64,000 nucleotides of DNA, from IMG/VR virus record IMGVR_UViG_3300012920_000031, positions 1 to 64,000 of that record. One strand, given 5' to 3'. Shown piece by piece: positions 1-7,312 of this stretch. Origin of the DNA: a virus. Position 1 is the stretch's first letter. Each line of letters starts with the position of its first letter. The translations under genes were made by a program, and so were the position numbers. The notes under the pieces were generated by a model that was given only the letters and a program-made list of their open reading frames with translations, ran no database searches and was not told the origin of the DNA.

Positions 1-92
1 AACAGATCCCTATCGTTGAAAAAGTTATCAAACACCTCGTTGATAACTTGGTGGCCTAGTAGACCGGGTCGGTATGTAGTAATTGCATTCAT
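1..92 (-). CDS. Probable small heat-shock protein (Hsp20/alpha-crystallin), 5' end only
   Basis: Only the first 30 codons lie in the window; the rest is beyond base 1. The ATG at 92 follows a strong AAGGAGG Shine-Dalgarno sequence, and a TTGACA/TATATT promoter sits just upstream. The peptide begins MNAITTYRPGLLG and continues with an INEVFDNFFND stretch, which resembles the N-terminal arm of phage and bacterial Hsp20 proteins (an FDxxFND-type patch before the crystallin domain). Hsp20 proteins hold unfolding proteins for GroEL-type refolding, which fits the phage GroEL and GroES genes nearby. The crystallin domain is not visible, so the family call rests on the N-terminus and context and may be wrong. 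Confidence 0.5.
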   Translation of the reverse strand, partial: MNAITTYRPGLLGHQVINEVFDNFFNDRDL

Positions 93-163
93 TTTATATT
101 CCTCCTTATTAAGCAAGTTACATTTTGTAGCTCAGTCCCTTACGGCAACTTGGCTACATACAT

Positions 164-191
164 AATATAAACACAGTGTCTTGAGTGTCAA
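164..191 (-). promoter_or_regulatory. Sigma-70-type promoter for the hsp20-like gene
   Basis: On the minus strand TTGACA (186-191) is followed after 16 bases by TATATT (164-169). Transcription would start near 157, giving a leader of about 65 bases before the ATG at 92. The -35 box overlaps the stop of the upstream membrane-protein gene, so this gene can be expressed on its own. Confidence 0.75.
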
Positions 192-535
192 TAGAAAAGT
201 TGAATTAACATAATAATAATTGTTAGCCCTAAGCAAATCATCGTCTTTGTTGTAAGCATTGATTCACCCAGGATAACCCAGGTTAAGATAGGAAAAATTA
301 TAAGTCCGGCGCATGAAGCTATAAACCTTGCAGACCAGGCGGAACCAGTCTCTTCTACAACAAACTTCCACCCATACCAAAATAGAACTGAAGTTGGCAC
401 ACCCATCACAATAGCTGACAGCAAGGGTTTGTCTTTCCAATATTCTGTAAAAGATTGGACGTTTAGTTGAAACCATCCTAGAATTTGCCCTAGTAAAAAT
501 AAAAATATTCCTAAGTAAATCATCAGTGTGTCCAA
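188..535 (-). CDS. Small integral membrane protein, four predicted TM segments
   Basis: The 115-residue protein is almost entirely hydrophobic, with four likely membrane helices (about 3-22, 38-57, 68-88 and 95-114) separated by short polar turns. The second half has a layout reminiscent of one half of an EamA/DMT-type transporter domain, but I do not recognise a specific family. It overlaps the upstream 111-residue gene by 13 bases, so translation is probably coupled. It closes the operon that runs down from the groEL region, and its stop overlaps the promoter of the next gene. Function unknown; inner-membrane location is inferred from hydrophobicity. Confidence 0.75.
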   Translation of the reverse strand: MDTLMIYLGIFLFLLGQILGWFQLNVQSFTEYWKDKPLLSAIVMGVPTSVLFWYGWKFVVEETGSAWSARFIASCAGLIIFPILTWVILGESMLTTKTMICLGLTIIIMLIQLFY

Positions 536-858
536 AGACCTGAATTTGCGAGTGGGGCTCGATATGCCAACTCCGCTGTTTTTGATAAATCTAACAAAAG
601 TTGAAACTCTTTGTTTGGCAAGTAAAGAGTTTCAACATTGTGTTCTTTAATTTGACTCAAGTAGTCTAACATTAACAATTCAACAGTTGATGCTGCAGAG
701 CGAAACTCTAAAGCAGCAGTCAGCTCTGCTTGAGAAAGGGAAATAGTTTTGCTATAATAATCTTCAAGAATGGAATCCAGCCTGTATATGATAGGCTTCA
801 GGCCTTTATACAATACTTTCAAGACGCTAACTTTTACTGGGGTTGTTTTTTGATCCAC
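523..858 (-). CDS. Hypothetical protein, 111 aa, mostly helical
   Basis: Soluble, largely alpha-helical protein with no recognisable catalytic motif. Its start codon shares one base with the stop of the glutaredoxin gene (TAATG arrangement), and its end overlaps the membrane-protein gene, so it belongs to the same small operon. The middle is rich in Ala, Glu and Leu, suggesting helical packing. I do not recognise it. Its reality rests on tight packing between two coding neighbours. Confidence 0.7.
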   Translation of the reverse strand: MDQKTTPVKVSVLKVLYKGLKPIIYRLDSILEDYYSKTISLSQAELTAALEFRSAASTVELLMLDYLSQIKEHNVETLYLPNKEFQLLLDLSKTAELAYRAPLANSGLWTH

Positions 859-1100
859 TACAAATACTCCAACAAATCTGAATATCCACCTACTTTTTTA
901 GTATAACCTGTTTCTAAGTTATTTGCAAGGATAATCGGAACTGTTGGGTGATTGTGAAACTCCTTATATTCTTCTAAGATTTCAGGACTGCCAGCATAAT
1001 CCAGATATATTCTTTCTATATCTTTTTGCACGCAATAAGAGAGTGCCCTTATGCAAAATGGACAAGTAGATCTGCCAATAATAATAATTCTTTCAGTCAT
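858..1100 (-). CDS. Glutaredoxin
   Basis: An 80-residue thioredoxin-fold protein with the dithiol active site C13-P-F-C16 after the first strand, the cis-proline motif TVPII near residue 54, and a glycine-rich GGYSDL segment near the C-terminus that normally binds glutathione. Glutaredoxins reduce disulfides with glutathione; in phages they commonly supply electrons to ribonucleotide reductase, and this phage encodes an NrdJ-type reductase at 18585-20447. It lies in a chain of overlapping small genes downstream of groEL. The family call is firm; the physiological partner is inferred. Confidence 0.9.
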   Translation of the reverse strand: MTERIIIIGRSTCPFCIRALSYCVQKDIERIYLDYAGSPEILEEYKEFHNHPTVPIILANNLETGYTKKVGGYSDLLEYL

Positions 1101-1380
1101 TTAGCAGCCTTTTTCCCGAATGGTTATTGTCAATTGCTGCAAAAATCTGTTGTGCAGAGCCGAAAGCAATTATATCTTGTACACTACCTCCCTCATTTAG
1201 TTTTATGAGGGAGAATTCTTCTTTTGCAAGATTAGAATTTTCTCTGAGCAAAAATTTTTGTGCTCCGTGATAATCCGATATTGAAACTATACTAGTAGCA
1301 TTGACATACATTTTCTGTAACGATACATTTCTTTTATATCCGTCGTTTTCTACTAACAATCTTTTTATTTCTACTAACAT
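1093..1380 (-). CDS. Conserved-looking phage protein, 95 aa, unknown function
   Basis: The protein starts with a beta strand (VEIKRLLV), then a segment reading as strand-turn-strand around NATSIVSIS, and ends with an amphipathic helix. The order (strand, lysine-rich loop, short hydrophobic strands) is loosely like the small FlbD-type fold, but the resemblance is weak and I make no functional claim. It overlaps the glutaredoxin gene by 8 bases and is one base from the 88-residue gene before it. Confidence 0.7.
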   Translation of the reverse strand: MLVEIKRLLVENDGYKRNVSLQKMYVNATSIVSISDYHGAQKFLLRENSNLAKEEFSLIKLNEGGSVQDIIAFGSAQQIFAAIDNNHSGKRLLND

Positions 1381-1381
1381 T

Positions 1382-1648
1382 CTAAGATCCTATATTTTTT
1401 AGTATAAAAGCACCGATTAGACCAACCATTGTAGTGAACAATGTCCATATCATTCTCGATGAAGTTTTTTTCCACGATTCTAACTCTCTCAATCTAGCAT
1501 ACAGTCCTTGATCTGGATTATAAACCGCTTCTTTAATCTTACCAATATCATCAGACATCTGTTCTTGTTTGCCACTCATGACGTCGATGCCGTTGCAAAC
1601 TTTGTCTAGTTTTGACTGCATTTCCAACATGTATTCTTGCTCTACCAT
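1382..1648 (-). CDS. Coiled-coil protein with C-terminal membrane anchor (XhlA/holin-accessory-like)
   Basis: The 88-residue protein has an N-terminal coiled coil (about 1-40), a short linker with NPDQGLYARL, a second helix, and one C-terminal hydrophobic helix (about 65-84) followed by only a few residues. This helix-then-tail-anchor layout is that of XhlA-type haemolysin/holin accessory proteins and of tail-anchored phage proteins. A GGAGGG ribosome site precedes the ATG. A role in lysis or in membrane attachment is possible but not shown; it is far from the holin/spanin cassette at 59-60 kb. Confidence 0.7.
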   Translation of the reverse strand: MVEQEYMLEMQSKLDKVCNGIDVMSGKQEQMSDDIGKIKEAVYNPDQGLYARLRELESWKKTSSRMIWTLFTTMVGLIGAFILKNIGS

Positions 1649-1678
1649 AAGGAAACCCTCCGCAGTAGTAACTAGTGA

Positions 1679-3247
1679 CTAGCTGTGTACAATGCTATGG
1701 TTTGTTAATAAAAGAGTACCCGCAACTGAAACTGCATTCTTCAGTGCACATCTGGTAACCTTTGCAGGGTCCAACACACCTGTAACCTTTAGGTCTGCTA
1801 GTTCACCACAAGAAAAATTTATACCCATCCAACCCTCAGTGTCAGCTACCTTGAGATTGCTGACTTCTGGTGATAGCCCTGCGTTTGTTGCCATAGTTCT
1901 AAACGGTGCTTCCAATGCTCTTTTGAATATGGAAAGGGCTGATGATTGTTCCTCAGTTGCAAAATTTGGATTAATTGCATTAGATACACGTAGCAGAGTC
2001 ATCCCACCTCCAGGCACGATCCCCTCTTGCTGTGCTGACCTAACTGCTTCTAAAGCATCTTCAATTCGATGCTTCTTTTCAATCATCTCAACCTCAGAAG
2101 AAGCGCCAACACGGATGATAGCAACACCAGAAGAGAGGCGAGTAACACGGTCTTGGAGCCGTCCCGCTTCATGGATATCATCAGTTTGTTGTATCTCGAC
2201 TTTGATTTTCTCAATAGTCTCATCAACTTTTTCATAGTCTCCTTCACCATCAACAACCGTAGTGGTGTTTTTGGTGATCTCCACACTTGCTGCCTGTCCA
2301 AAATCAGTCAAAGAGACCTCAGTTAGCTTATGGCCTCTAGACTGTTGAAAAAACTTAGCACCTGTTGAGACCGCAAGGTCACTCATTATAGCCCTTCTTT
2401 CCTCCCCATACCGAGGAGCTTTCACGGCAGCGACCTTCATTGATCCCCGCATAGTATTCATAATTAGTGCGGCCAAAGCCTGACCTTCCACTTCTTCTGC
2501 AACAATAACGAAGGGGCGTCCCTCTCGTGCAGCTATCTCCAATGCGGGTAAAATTTGATTGACTTGGTCTACTTTAGTGTCGGTGATAAGAAACATTGGG
2601 TTTTCATACCGGCAGGCTGCCCTCCTATCGTCTGTTATAAACGCAGTGGCAGCATACCCACTATCAAATCGAAAACCCTCTACAAGATCCAAACTCGTCT
2701 CCAGAGAGCGAGCCTCCTCAATAGTGATTGAACCATTCTTTCCCACCTTGTCTACTGCTGTTGCAACAAGAGTTCCGATAGTTTCGTCGTTATTTGCTGA
2801 GATTGTCGCGATATGCTTTACGTCTTCTGCTGAAGAGATCGGTTGCGAGATCTCTTCTATTGCCTGTACAGCCTCTGCCAGACACTGCTCTAGTCCTCGC
2901 TTGATCTCAATAGGGGAAGTGCCTGATGCGATGTGCTTATTAGCTTGTACTAAGATTTCTCTTGCCAAAACCGTGGAGGTTGTGGTACCATCGCCTGCTT
3001 CTGCGTTTGTCATAGCAGACACTTGTTTTACCACTTCAGCTCCAGCATTCATGTGTGGGTCTTCAAAGCTGACGTTCTGTGCTACAGTTACTCCGTCCTT
3101 CGTCACAAATGGTCGTCGATCTTTTTTGTGAATTAGAACATTCTGTCCTTTGGGGCCAAGTGTTGTTGCTACATAATCCGCAAGAGTGTTTACGCCGTCA
3201 AGAACCTTGTTGCGGAGTTCGGTTCCGTGGCTGAGTTGTGTGGTCAT
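1679..3247 (-). CDS. groEL: Chaperonin GroEL (Hsp60)
   Basis: The 522-residue protein aligns by eye along the whole GroEL fold. Visible features are the N-terminal LGPKGQNV segment, the ATP-site GDGTTT motif (D86), the apical domain, the helix around EKKHRIEDALEAV whose Asp is catalytic in E. coli GroEL, and the GIVPGGG signature before the C-terminal equatorial domain. It is about 25 residues shorter than E. coli GroEL and lacks the glycine-methionine tail. GroEL makes a folding chamber closed by GroES; a GroES-like gene is at 17622-17945. It has its own consensus promoter. Phage GroELs are known but uncommon; substrates here are probably virion proteins (inference). Confidence 0.97.
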   Translation of the reverse strand: MTTQLSHGTELRNKVLDGVNTLADYVATTLGPKGQNVLIHKKDRRPFVTKDGVTVAQNVSFEDPHMNAGAEVVKQVSAMTNAEAGDGTTTSTVLAREILVQANKHIASGTSPIEIKRGLEQCLAEAVQAIEEISQPISSAEDVKHIATISANNDETIGTLVATAVDKVGKNGSITIEEARSLETSLDLVEGFRFDSGYAATAFITDDRRAACRYENPMFLITDTKVDQVNQILPALEIAAREGRPFVIVAEEVEGQALAALIMNTMRGSMKVAAVKAPRYGEERRAIMSDLAVSTGAKFFQQSRGHKLTEVSLTDFGQAASVEITKNTTTVVDGEGDYEKVDETIEKIKVEIQQTDDIHEAGRLQDRVTRLSSGVAIIRVGASSEVEMIEKKHRIEDALEAVRSAQQEGIVPGGGMTLLRVSNAINPNFATEEQSSALSIFKRALEAPFRTMATNAGLSPEVSNLKVADTEGWMGINFSCGELADLKVTGVLDPAKVTRCALKNAVSVAGTLLLTNHSIVHS

Positions 3248-3273
3248 TATGCCTCGCTTTCATTGATATGTAT

Positions 3274-3301
3274 ATTATAGCACACTTTATGGGTTTGTCA
3301 A
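3274..3301 (-). promoter_or_regulatory. Sigma-70-type promoter for groEL
   Basis: TTGACA (3296-3301) and a perfect TATAAT (3274-3279) are separated by 16 bases on the minus strand, 27 bases from the groEL start. The -35 neighbourhood CCCTTGACAAACC is identical over 13 bases to that of the promoter before the groES operon (18262-18267). Confidence 0.85.
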
Positions 3302-3306
3302 GGGGT

Positions 3307-4686
3307 TTATTGCAAATCATCTTCGACGGAAACTTCATCGGCCTGGACGTTCTCTTGAATTTCTTTCTGAATGACGCCGGTGTCAGTTATAGCTCTCTCA
3401 CCGGCCTTGATAGCCTGATCTCTTTTCGGGAAAGTTATATATTTATTGATGTTTTCGTTTAGGTCTGCGAAAGCTTTGAAAAGAATCATAAACTTTTCCC
3501 TTACAGTGTCCATGTGCATCGTAGCAACCTCGATAACAGTCTCTCTATTCTTTGGAAGCTCGCCAAGCTGAGCTAGTTGAATCACCCCCTCTCTAACCAG
3601 CACATCAATTTGTGTTGTGGATAGAGTCCACTGAGTTTGACTTGATTCTGTAAGCAGTCTTTCTCTTTCGCTGTACCTTCTGATTGCTTCATTTTGCATT
3701 TGTTCTGCTTCTTCCGGAGATCTTTCTTGTTCCTGACCCTGGTCTTGATCCTGTGGTTGTTTTTCCATTTGTGATAATTTACGAGAAAGTTGAGTGTACC
3801 CGGCAGTTCTTATAAGAATCTCATATTGTTCCTTAGGGCTAGCCTTCAGAGATTTCAATAGCGCTATAACGTTTTCTGCTGATCCGTCTTCAAGACCATA
3901 CTTTCGGACAATCTCTGGGTCTTTGATATTGAACAGAACTGCTCCTGAACTTTTGAGTTTCGTAGTTCCCTTTGCTCCACCCTGCAGGGTCATGAGGTCT
4001 ATAAAATTTTCCCTGTTGATGTCGAACCCTTCGATTGTAATATGATTTTCCAACTTTCTAGCTACAACATAATACATGCGGCCGCCGAACTCTGGCTCAT
4101 CAAAGAGAGCGTCAACCAAGTTGGTGTAACTTCCTTCAACCTTTGTCTTTGGGCTGAGTAGCTTCAAGCTCACAGGGACTGTGGGGGTACCTTCCTTAAG
4201 CTGAGTGAACGCGACAAGGTCTTGAATTGGTAGATTGCCCTTTTCTGTTCTTTCTGCTTCCTGTCTACCTTGAAGAAGGGCTGATAACCAGCCTTCAAAT
4301 ACAAAGCCCGCAGAAGCCTCATTGAAATCTGAAATGATGGTTGCTAAGGCTTCCAGCATTATTAGGGATGCAATTACTCTTCGAGGTGAGGTAATTCTAT
4401 TGTTCTCATCTGTGATTCTTTGAAGATACGCTAACTTTCCTTCTACGGAAGCGCCTCCGCCAACAACTGAAAAGATTCTACTGATAGTTTTTCTACTAGT
4501 TGACTGTGGATTGCCCCATGCTTCTGTTGGGGTAAACTTTGGAAGTGAAAGCAGGAACTTTTCAGCCTCTTTCTTCCTAGCCTTGTCTGACATTTCTGTT
4601 AAGACCTTGCCACCATTGGCCCAGTCCTGAAAAACCTCTTCAAAAAGGGAAAATAGATCATTTTTGTTTGATATAGTGTTTGACAT
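3307..4686 (-). CDS. Unknown 459-aa protein, probable virion-associated; possible PD-(D/E)XK-like core
   Basis: The N-terminal third is helical. Residues about 110-180 contain FEGWLSALLQG, then IQDLVAF, then PVSLKLLSP, and an NLVDAL helix follows. The order Glu helix, Asp, and a strand with xSLK resembles the divergent core of PD-(D/E)XK nucleases, but the acidic residue before the Lys is replaced by Ser, so activity is uncertain. The middle is Gln/Glu-rich (QDQDQGQEQE) and the C-terminal part is a long helix with an acidic end. It starts after a GGGAGG ribosome site, directly after the clpP gene. A virion or DNA-ejection role is a guess. Confidence 0.7.
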   Translation of the reverse strand: MSNTISNKNDLFSLFEEVFQDWANGGKVLTEMSDKARKKEAEKFLLSLPKFTPTEAWGNPQSTSRKTISRIFSVVGGGASVEGKLAYLQRITDENNRITSPRRVIASLIMLEALATIISDFNEASAGFVFEGWLSALLQGRQEAERTEKGNLPIQDLVAFTQLKEGTPTVPVSLKLLSPKTKVEGSYTNLVDALFDEPEFGGRMYYVVARKLENHITIEGFDINRENFIDLMTLQGGAKGTTKLKSSGAVLFNIKDPEIVRKYGLEDGSAENVIALLKSLKASPKEQYEILIRTAGYTQLSRKLSQMEKQPQDQDQGQEQERSPEEAEQMQNEAIRRYSERERLLTESSQTQWTLSTTQIDVLVREGVIQLAQLGELPKNRETVIEVATMHMDTVREKFMILFKAFADLNENINKYITFPKRDQAIKAGERAITDTGVIQKEIQENVQADEVSVEDDLQ

Positions 4687-4706
4687 GATAGAACTCCTCC
4701 CAATAA

Positions 4707-5390
4707 TTAGATAATTTCGTCCGCAATACCCATTTTAATTGCCTCCTCAGCCGAGATGTAAACATCCTTCTGAGTCTTTAGGAGCTTCTTTATCTTTGAG
4801 GGAGTCAATTTTGTATAACTGGCAAGAGTTTCAATATATCTTTCTTGCACCCACTTGATCTCTTCTAGTTCATTTTCAATTGAAAAAATAGTTCCGTGAG
4901 ATCCTGCCATAACATTGTGTAACATGATGCGACAGTTGCGACCCACCTTGCGCTTACCCTTTGTTCCAGCAGCAAGTATAGGGACACCGGCAGACATTAC
5001 CTTTCCAATACCAAATGTTTCAATATCGCAGGTCCTTTCCTTTACCATATCCATTACATCAAGAATAGAAAACATATCAGATGCAGTGCCACCATGTGTC
5101 GACACCATCATAGCTATTGAGCGCGCCACAATAACCTGTTCAGATTCTAAATCTTGCGGGTCCTTGTTAGTGACCGTATGTGATGTGTTCTCTAGATAAA
5201 GTAACGCTGCGACGACATCGGCTCCTTTGCGTTCAGAAATGTCTCCATACAAATTTATGGTTCTCAGCTCATTTTCATTTGCAGCGGGAGCTTGAATATT
5301 GTTAATAATTACAACTTGCTTATCATTGTCTTCAGTTGGGTCCTTTTTCTTTTTCTTCTTTTTCGGGGTTACCGAGATTCTGTTAGTCAT
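4707..5390 (-). CDS. ClpP-family serine protease
   Basis: The 227-residue protein has a lysine-rich N-terminal tail (TPKKKKKKKDP) followed by a ClpP fold. The catalytic triad is visible: Ser133 in GKVMSAG, His158 in IMLHNV and Asp209 in QKDVYIS, with spacings close to E. coli ClpP (25 and 51 residues). STHGGTASD matches the oxyanion-strand region. ClpP proteases form a barrel that degrades or matures proteins. A separate S78-type prohead protease exists at 52396-53001, so this enzyme is unlikely to be the main capsid-maturation protease; it may act in proteolysis or process particular phage proteins. The basic extension is unusual. It overlaps the upstream 85-residue gene by 8 bases. Confidence 0.88.
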   Translation of the reverse strand: MTNRISVTPKKKKKKKDPTEDNDKQVVIINNIQAPAANENELRTINLYGDISERKGADVVAALLYLENTSHTVTNKDPQDLESEQVIVARSIAMMVSTHGGTASDMFSILDVMDMVKERTCDIETFGIGKVMSAGVPILAAGTKGKRKVGRNCRIMLHNVMAGSHGTIFSIENELEEIKWVQERYIETLASYTKLTPSKIKKLLKTQKDVYISAEEAIKMGIADEII

Positions 5391-5640
5391 TTTCTACCTC
5401 TTTCATTTCTATTAAATTAGTTATTTTATCAGAATTTATAAATATTGACCAGTCTAGTTCTGATTCGAACTTTTTTTCGAATACGTAAATGTCTTCATTT
5501 GTTCTTGGTACATATCCATAGGAAACACATTGCCACCCAGGTAATACCTCTTCAAGTTTACGTTGTTCTTTATCTGTTTTTATTTGCAATCTTACTGTAT
5601 TGTGATCAATTCTCCAGTGTTCACCTTTTACTTTGTCCAT
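5383..5640 (-). CDS. Hypothetical protein, 85 aa
   Basis: A small alpha/beta protein: a basic first part with strands (NTVRLQIKT), a helix, then a tyrosine-rich middle and an aromatic C-terminal part. No known motif is recognised. It overlaps the 132-residue membrane-anchored gene upstream by 20 bases and clpP downstream by 8 bases, which supports it as a real gene in one operon. Confidence 0.65.
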   Translation of the reverse strand: MDKVKGEHWRIDHNTVRLQIKTDKEQRKLEEVLPGWQCVSYGYVPRTNEDIYVFEKKFESELDWSIFINSDKITNLIEMKEVEND

Positions 5641-6019
5641 TGTTTGTAAGCCCTCGCAGTTCTTTTATAAGAGCCTTGGCTTCAGGCCAGGATTTGTAGT
5701 TTATAAATTTTCTACCTGGCAGTGGCACTGACTTAGTGAATAGTAAAACATACAACTCCATGAATGTAGAAACCTTCAGACTCTCTTTCTCTAAATATTC
5801 CTGAGCAACAAAATCGTCTACTGTTTTTGTTTCGTCTCGAACAAATTCTAGAGAAGCTTCGTGCACTAAGTTAATATTATCAAGGGCTTGCAAGATAACT
5901 GATGACATAAAGATATAAAATTTTCTTTCTTTTATTTTTCTATCGAAATAAAAGACTGCGTGTGTTAAACCAACGCCGGCAAAGAACATTATAATTGAGT
6001 ATAATTGTATTTCATTCAT
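5621..6019 (-). CDS. N-terminally membrane-anchored protein, 132 aa
   Basis: One hydrophobic N-terminal helix (about 6-25) is followed by a basic stretch (RKIKERK) and a soluble helical domain, suggesting an inner-membrane anchor with a cytoplasmic body. No family is recognised. There is no good Shine-Dalgarno site directly before the ATG. Instead a TTGACT promoter with candidate -10 boxes ends just before it, so the message may be nearly leaderless. The gene follows a terminator and therefore heads the small operon that includes clpP. Confidence 0.65.
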   Translation of the reverse strand: MNEIQLYSIIMFFAGVGLTHAVFYFDRKIKERKFYIFMSSVILQALDNINLVHEASLEFVRDETKTVDDFVAQEYLEKESLKVSTFMELYVLLFTKSVPLPGRKFINYKSWPEAKALIKELRGLTNNGQSKR

Positions 6020-6025
6020 GCTATT

Positions 6026-6054
6026 ATAGTAGCACCTTTCTTACTCTGAGTCAA
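6026..6054 (-). promoter_or_regulatory. Probable promoter immediately upstream of the 132-aa gene
   Basis: TTGACT (6049-6054) is followed at 17 bases by TACTAT (6026-6031); an overlapping perfect TATAAT (6023-6028) lies at 20 bases. Either would start transcription at or next to the ATG (6019). It follows a terminator, as expected for a new transcription unit. Confidence 0.5.
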
Positions 6055-6055
6055 G

Positions 6056-6090
6056 TAAAAAGCCCCAATCACCTGAAGGTGTGGGGCTTA
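6056..6090 (-). terminator. Rho-independent terminator after the acidic protein gene
   Basis: On the minus strand AGCCCC (6083-6088) pairs with GGGGCT (6061-6066), with an inner CACCT/AGGTG stem, and is followed by TTTTA. It lies 27 bases past the stop of the 191-residue acidic gene. Confidence 0.8.
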
Positions 6091-6116
6091 GATAAGTGAT
6101 AACGTATTATTTTATC

Positions 6117-6692
6117 TTACTTTCTGTTCTTGAGCTTTTCAGCTACAAGTCTTTTGGTAACTCTCTTGAGCACCTCATTTACGAGGTCTTCTTCCTCTCC
6201 CTCCATCATTCCCATGGGGTCTCTTCCTGCAGGAGCTTCTTCTTCAGCTCCTGGCTCCATACCGCCCATATCGTCCATAGCGGCCATGTCATCTTCTGCG
6301 GCGCCATCGGTATCTTCCGCGGCGCCCATAGCCGAGGATAGTCTTTCGCCCAGATCAATCAACAACTGGGCCTCTTCTTCAGTGAGGCTCATGTCTGCTG
6401 CACCCATTTCTGGCTCTGCCGCGTCCGCTGGCTCCTCAGCATCCATTTCCATATCCATTTCCATGTCATCTTCGCCGGCGGGTGCACCAGCACCAAGCTC
6501 ATCTTCTTCTTGCTCTTCAACTACGTCATCATCAGACTCAAATGCCTCATCTTTTCGGTCTTCTTCATCAGCTTGAGCAGGGCTCTTACCGTAACCCATC
6601 TCATTCACGAAGTTGTCGCTAAACGCATCTGTGTTTGCGAGCTTCATAAAGCGTCTAATTGTGTTTTCTGCTAATAGTTTGTTATCACTCAT
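6117..6692 (-). CDS. Very acidic, low-complexity protein, possible virion core/scaffold component
   Basis: I place the start at the ATG at 6692 (MSDNKLLAENTIRRF), preceded by AAAGGAGA at good spacing, rather than 15 codons upstream. The 191-residue protein has an N-terminal amphipathic helix, a long Asp/Glu/Met/Ala/Gly-rich middle (DDMEMDMEMD and related runs) and a basic C-terminal helix (LVNEVLKRVTKRLVAEKL). An acidic middle capped by helices is typical of internal scaffold or core proteins that mimic DNA in proheads, but it lies away from the head module. Function is inferred from composition only. A strong terminator follows. Confidence 0.7.
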   Translation of the reverse strand: MSDNKLLAENTIRRFMKLANTDAFSDNFVNEMGYGKSPAQADEEDRKDEAFESDDDVVEEQEEDELGAGAPAGEDDMEMDMEMDAEEPADAAEPEMGAADMSLTEEEAQLLIDLGERLSSAMGAAEDTDGAAEDDMAAMDDMGGMEPGAEEEAPAGRDPMGMMEGEEEDLVNEVLKRVTKRLVAEKLKNRK

Positions 6693-6753
6693 TGTGTAAT
6701 TCTCCTTTTGAAAGTAGTGATTAGTGTAATAATACAACTATAATTAGTCTTTT

Positions 6754-6984
6754 TTATGAAGAAAGGTCAAATTTTATTCTCTTTGAAAGTTTCTTTAATG
6801 CTTCTTTCTCAATTTGAGACACCCTCACCAAAGAAATACCTAATCTCTTAGCCACTTGCTCTAATGTCATTGGGCCATTTTTGCGTATAGCTTCATAAAT
6901 GCAGTTATCATCTTCTGGATAATCTATCCAACACCTGTCATTCTCTTTGTTTTTACATTTTTTACATTTTTGTTCATCATTCAT
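6754..6984 (-). CDS. Sigma-70 region 4-like mini-protein with an N-terminal Cys cluster
   Basis: The 76-residue protein consists of a Cys-rich N-terminus (CKKCKN...C...C over residues 7-28, a possible zinc knuckle) and a C-terminal helix-turn-helix, TLEQVAKRLGISLVRVSQIE followed by a basic helix. The latter is nearly the canonical sigma-factor region 4 that reads -35 elements. No region 2 is present, so it cannot open a promoter alone. It could be a promoter adaptor, an anti-sigma-like factor or a late transcription co-factor (inference). It overlaps the upstream 111-residue gene by 8 bases. Confidence 0.85.
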   Translation of the reverse strand: MNDEQKCKKCKNKENDRCWIDYPEDDNCIYEAIRKNGPMTLEQVAKRLGISLVRVSQIEKEALKKLSKRIKFDLSS

Positions 6985-7312
6985 AGTCCTCTAAATCCAT
7001 TTCAATTAAATCATATATATTCTGCTTGTCAGAGTCTGTAATACCTAAGGCTTTCATAATGTCGTGACCATTTTGAATATCTTTGTTTGCTCTGTTGAGT
7101 TTTACTTTGCCCATAACTTGGGCGTGTTGTTTTACTTTGTAAATAACTTTCATCATATCTGGGTCATTCTCTAAATATAGTTTTGCCAACCCTGCAAACC
7201 AACTAACCTGAGTCAGATTGTCATTCCTTATTCTCAGCTTCAAGTCTGCAGAAGTCTTTTCAAACACAGAGAAGACAAACTTCACTACTTTATTGGGATG
7301 GTGCTCTTTCAT
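6977..7312 (-). CDS. Phage protein, 111 aa, possible ribbon-helix-helix regulator
   Basis: The N-terminal part reads as one strand followed by two helices (KFVFSVFEKTSADLKLRI, then VSWFAGLAKLYLEND), a pattern like ribbon-helix-helix DNA-binding proteins. A basic linker and a C-terminal acidic helix (IYDLIEMDLEDYE) follow. The resemblance is only structural, so the regulator idea is weak. The start overlaps the IMPDH-like stop (ATGA), and the gene overlaps the sigma-region-4-like gene, so the two are probably made together. Confidence 0.65.
   Translation of the reverse strand: MKEHHPNKVVKFVFSVFEKTSADLKLRIRNDNLTQVSWFAGLAKLYLENDPDMMKVIYKVKQHAQVMGKVKLNRANKDIQNGHDIMKALGITDSDKQNIYDLIEMDLEDYE

Noticed and set aside
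1692-2237. Plus-strand ORF of 181 codons inside groEL
   Set aside because: It is the antisense shadow of a clearly coding gene, with no ribosome site and no recognisable protein.
3680-3780. CAG/CTG-rich stretch as a non-coding repeat
   Set aside because: It encodes the Gln/Glu-rich QDQDQGQEQE linker of the 459-residue protein.
6130-6576. Plus-strand Ser-rich ORF opposite the acidic protein
   Set aside because: It is the complement of GAA/GAT/GCC-rich codons, not an independent gene.
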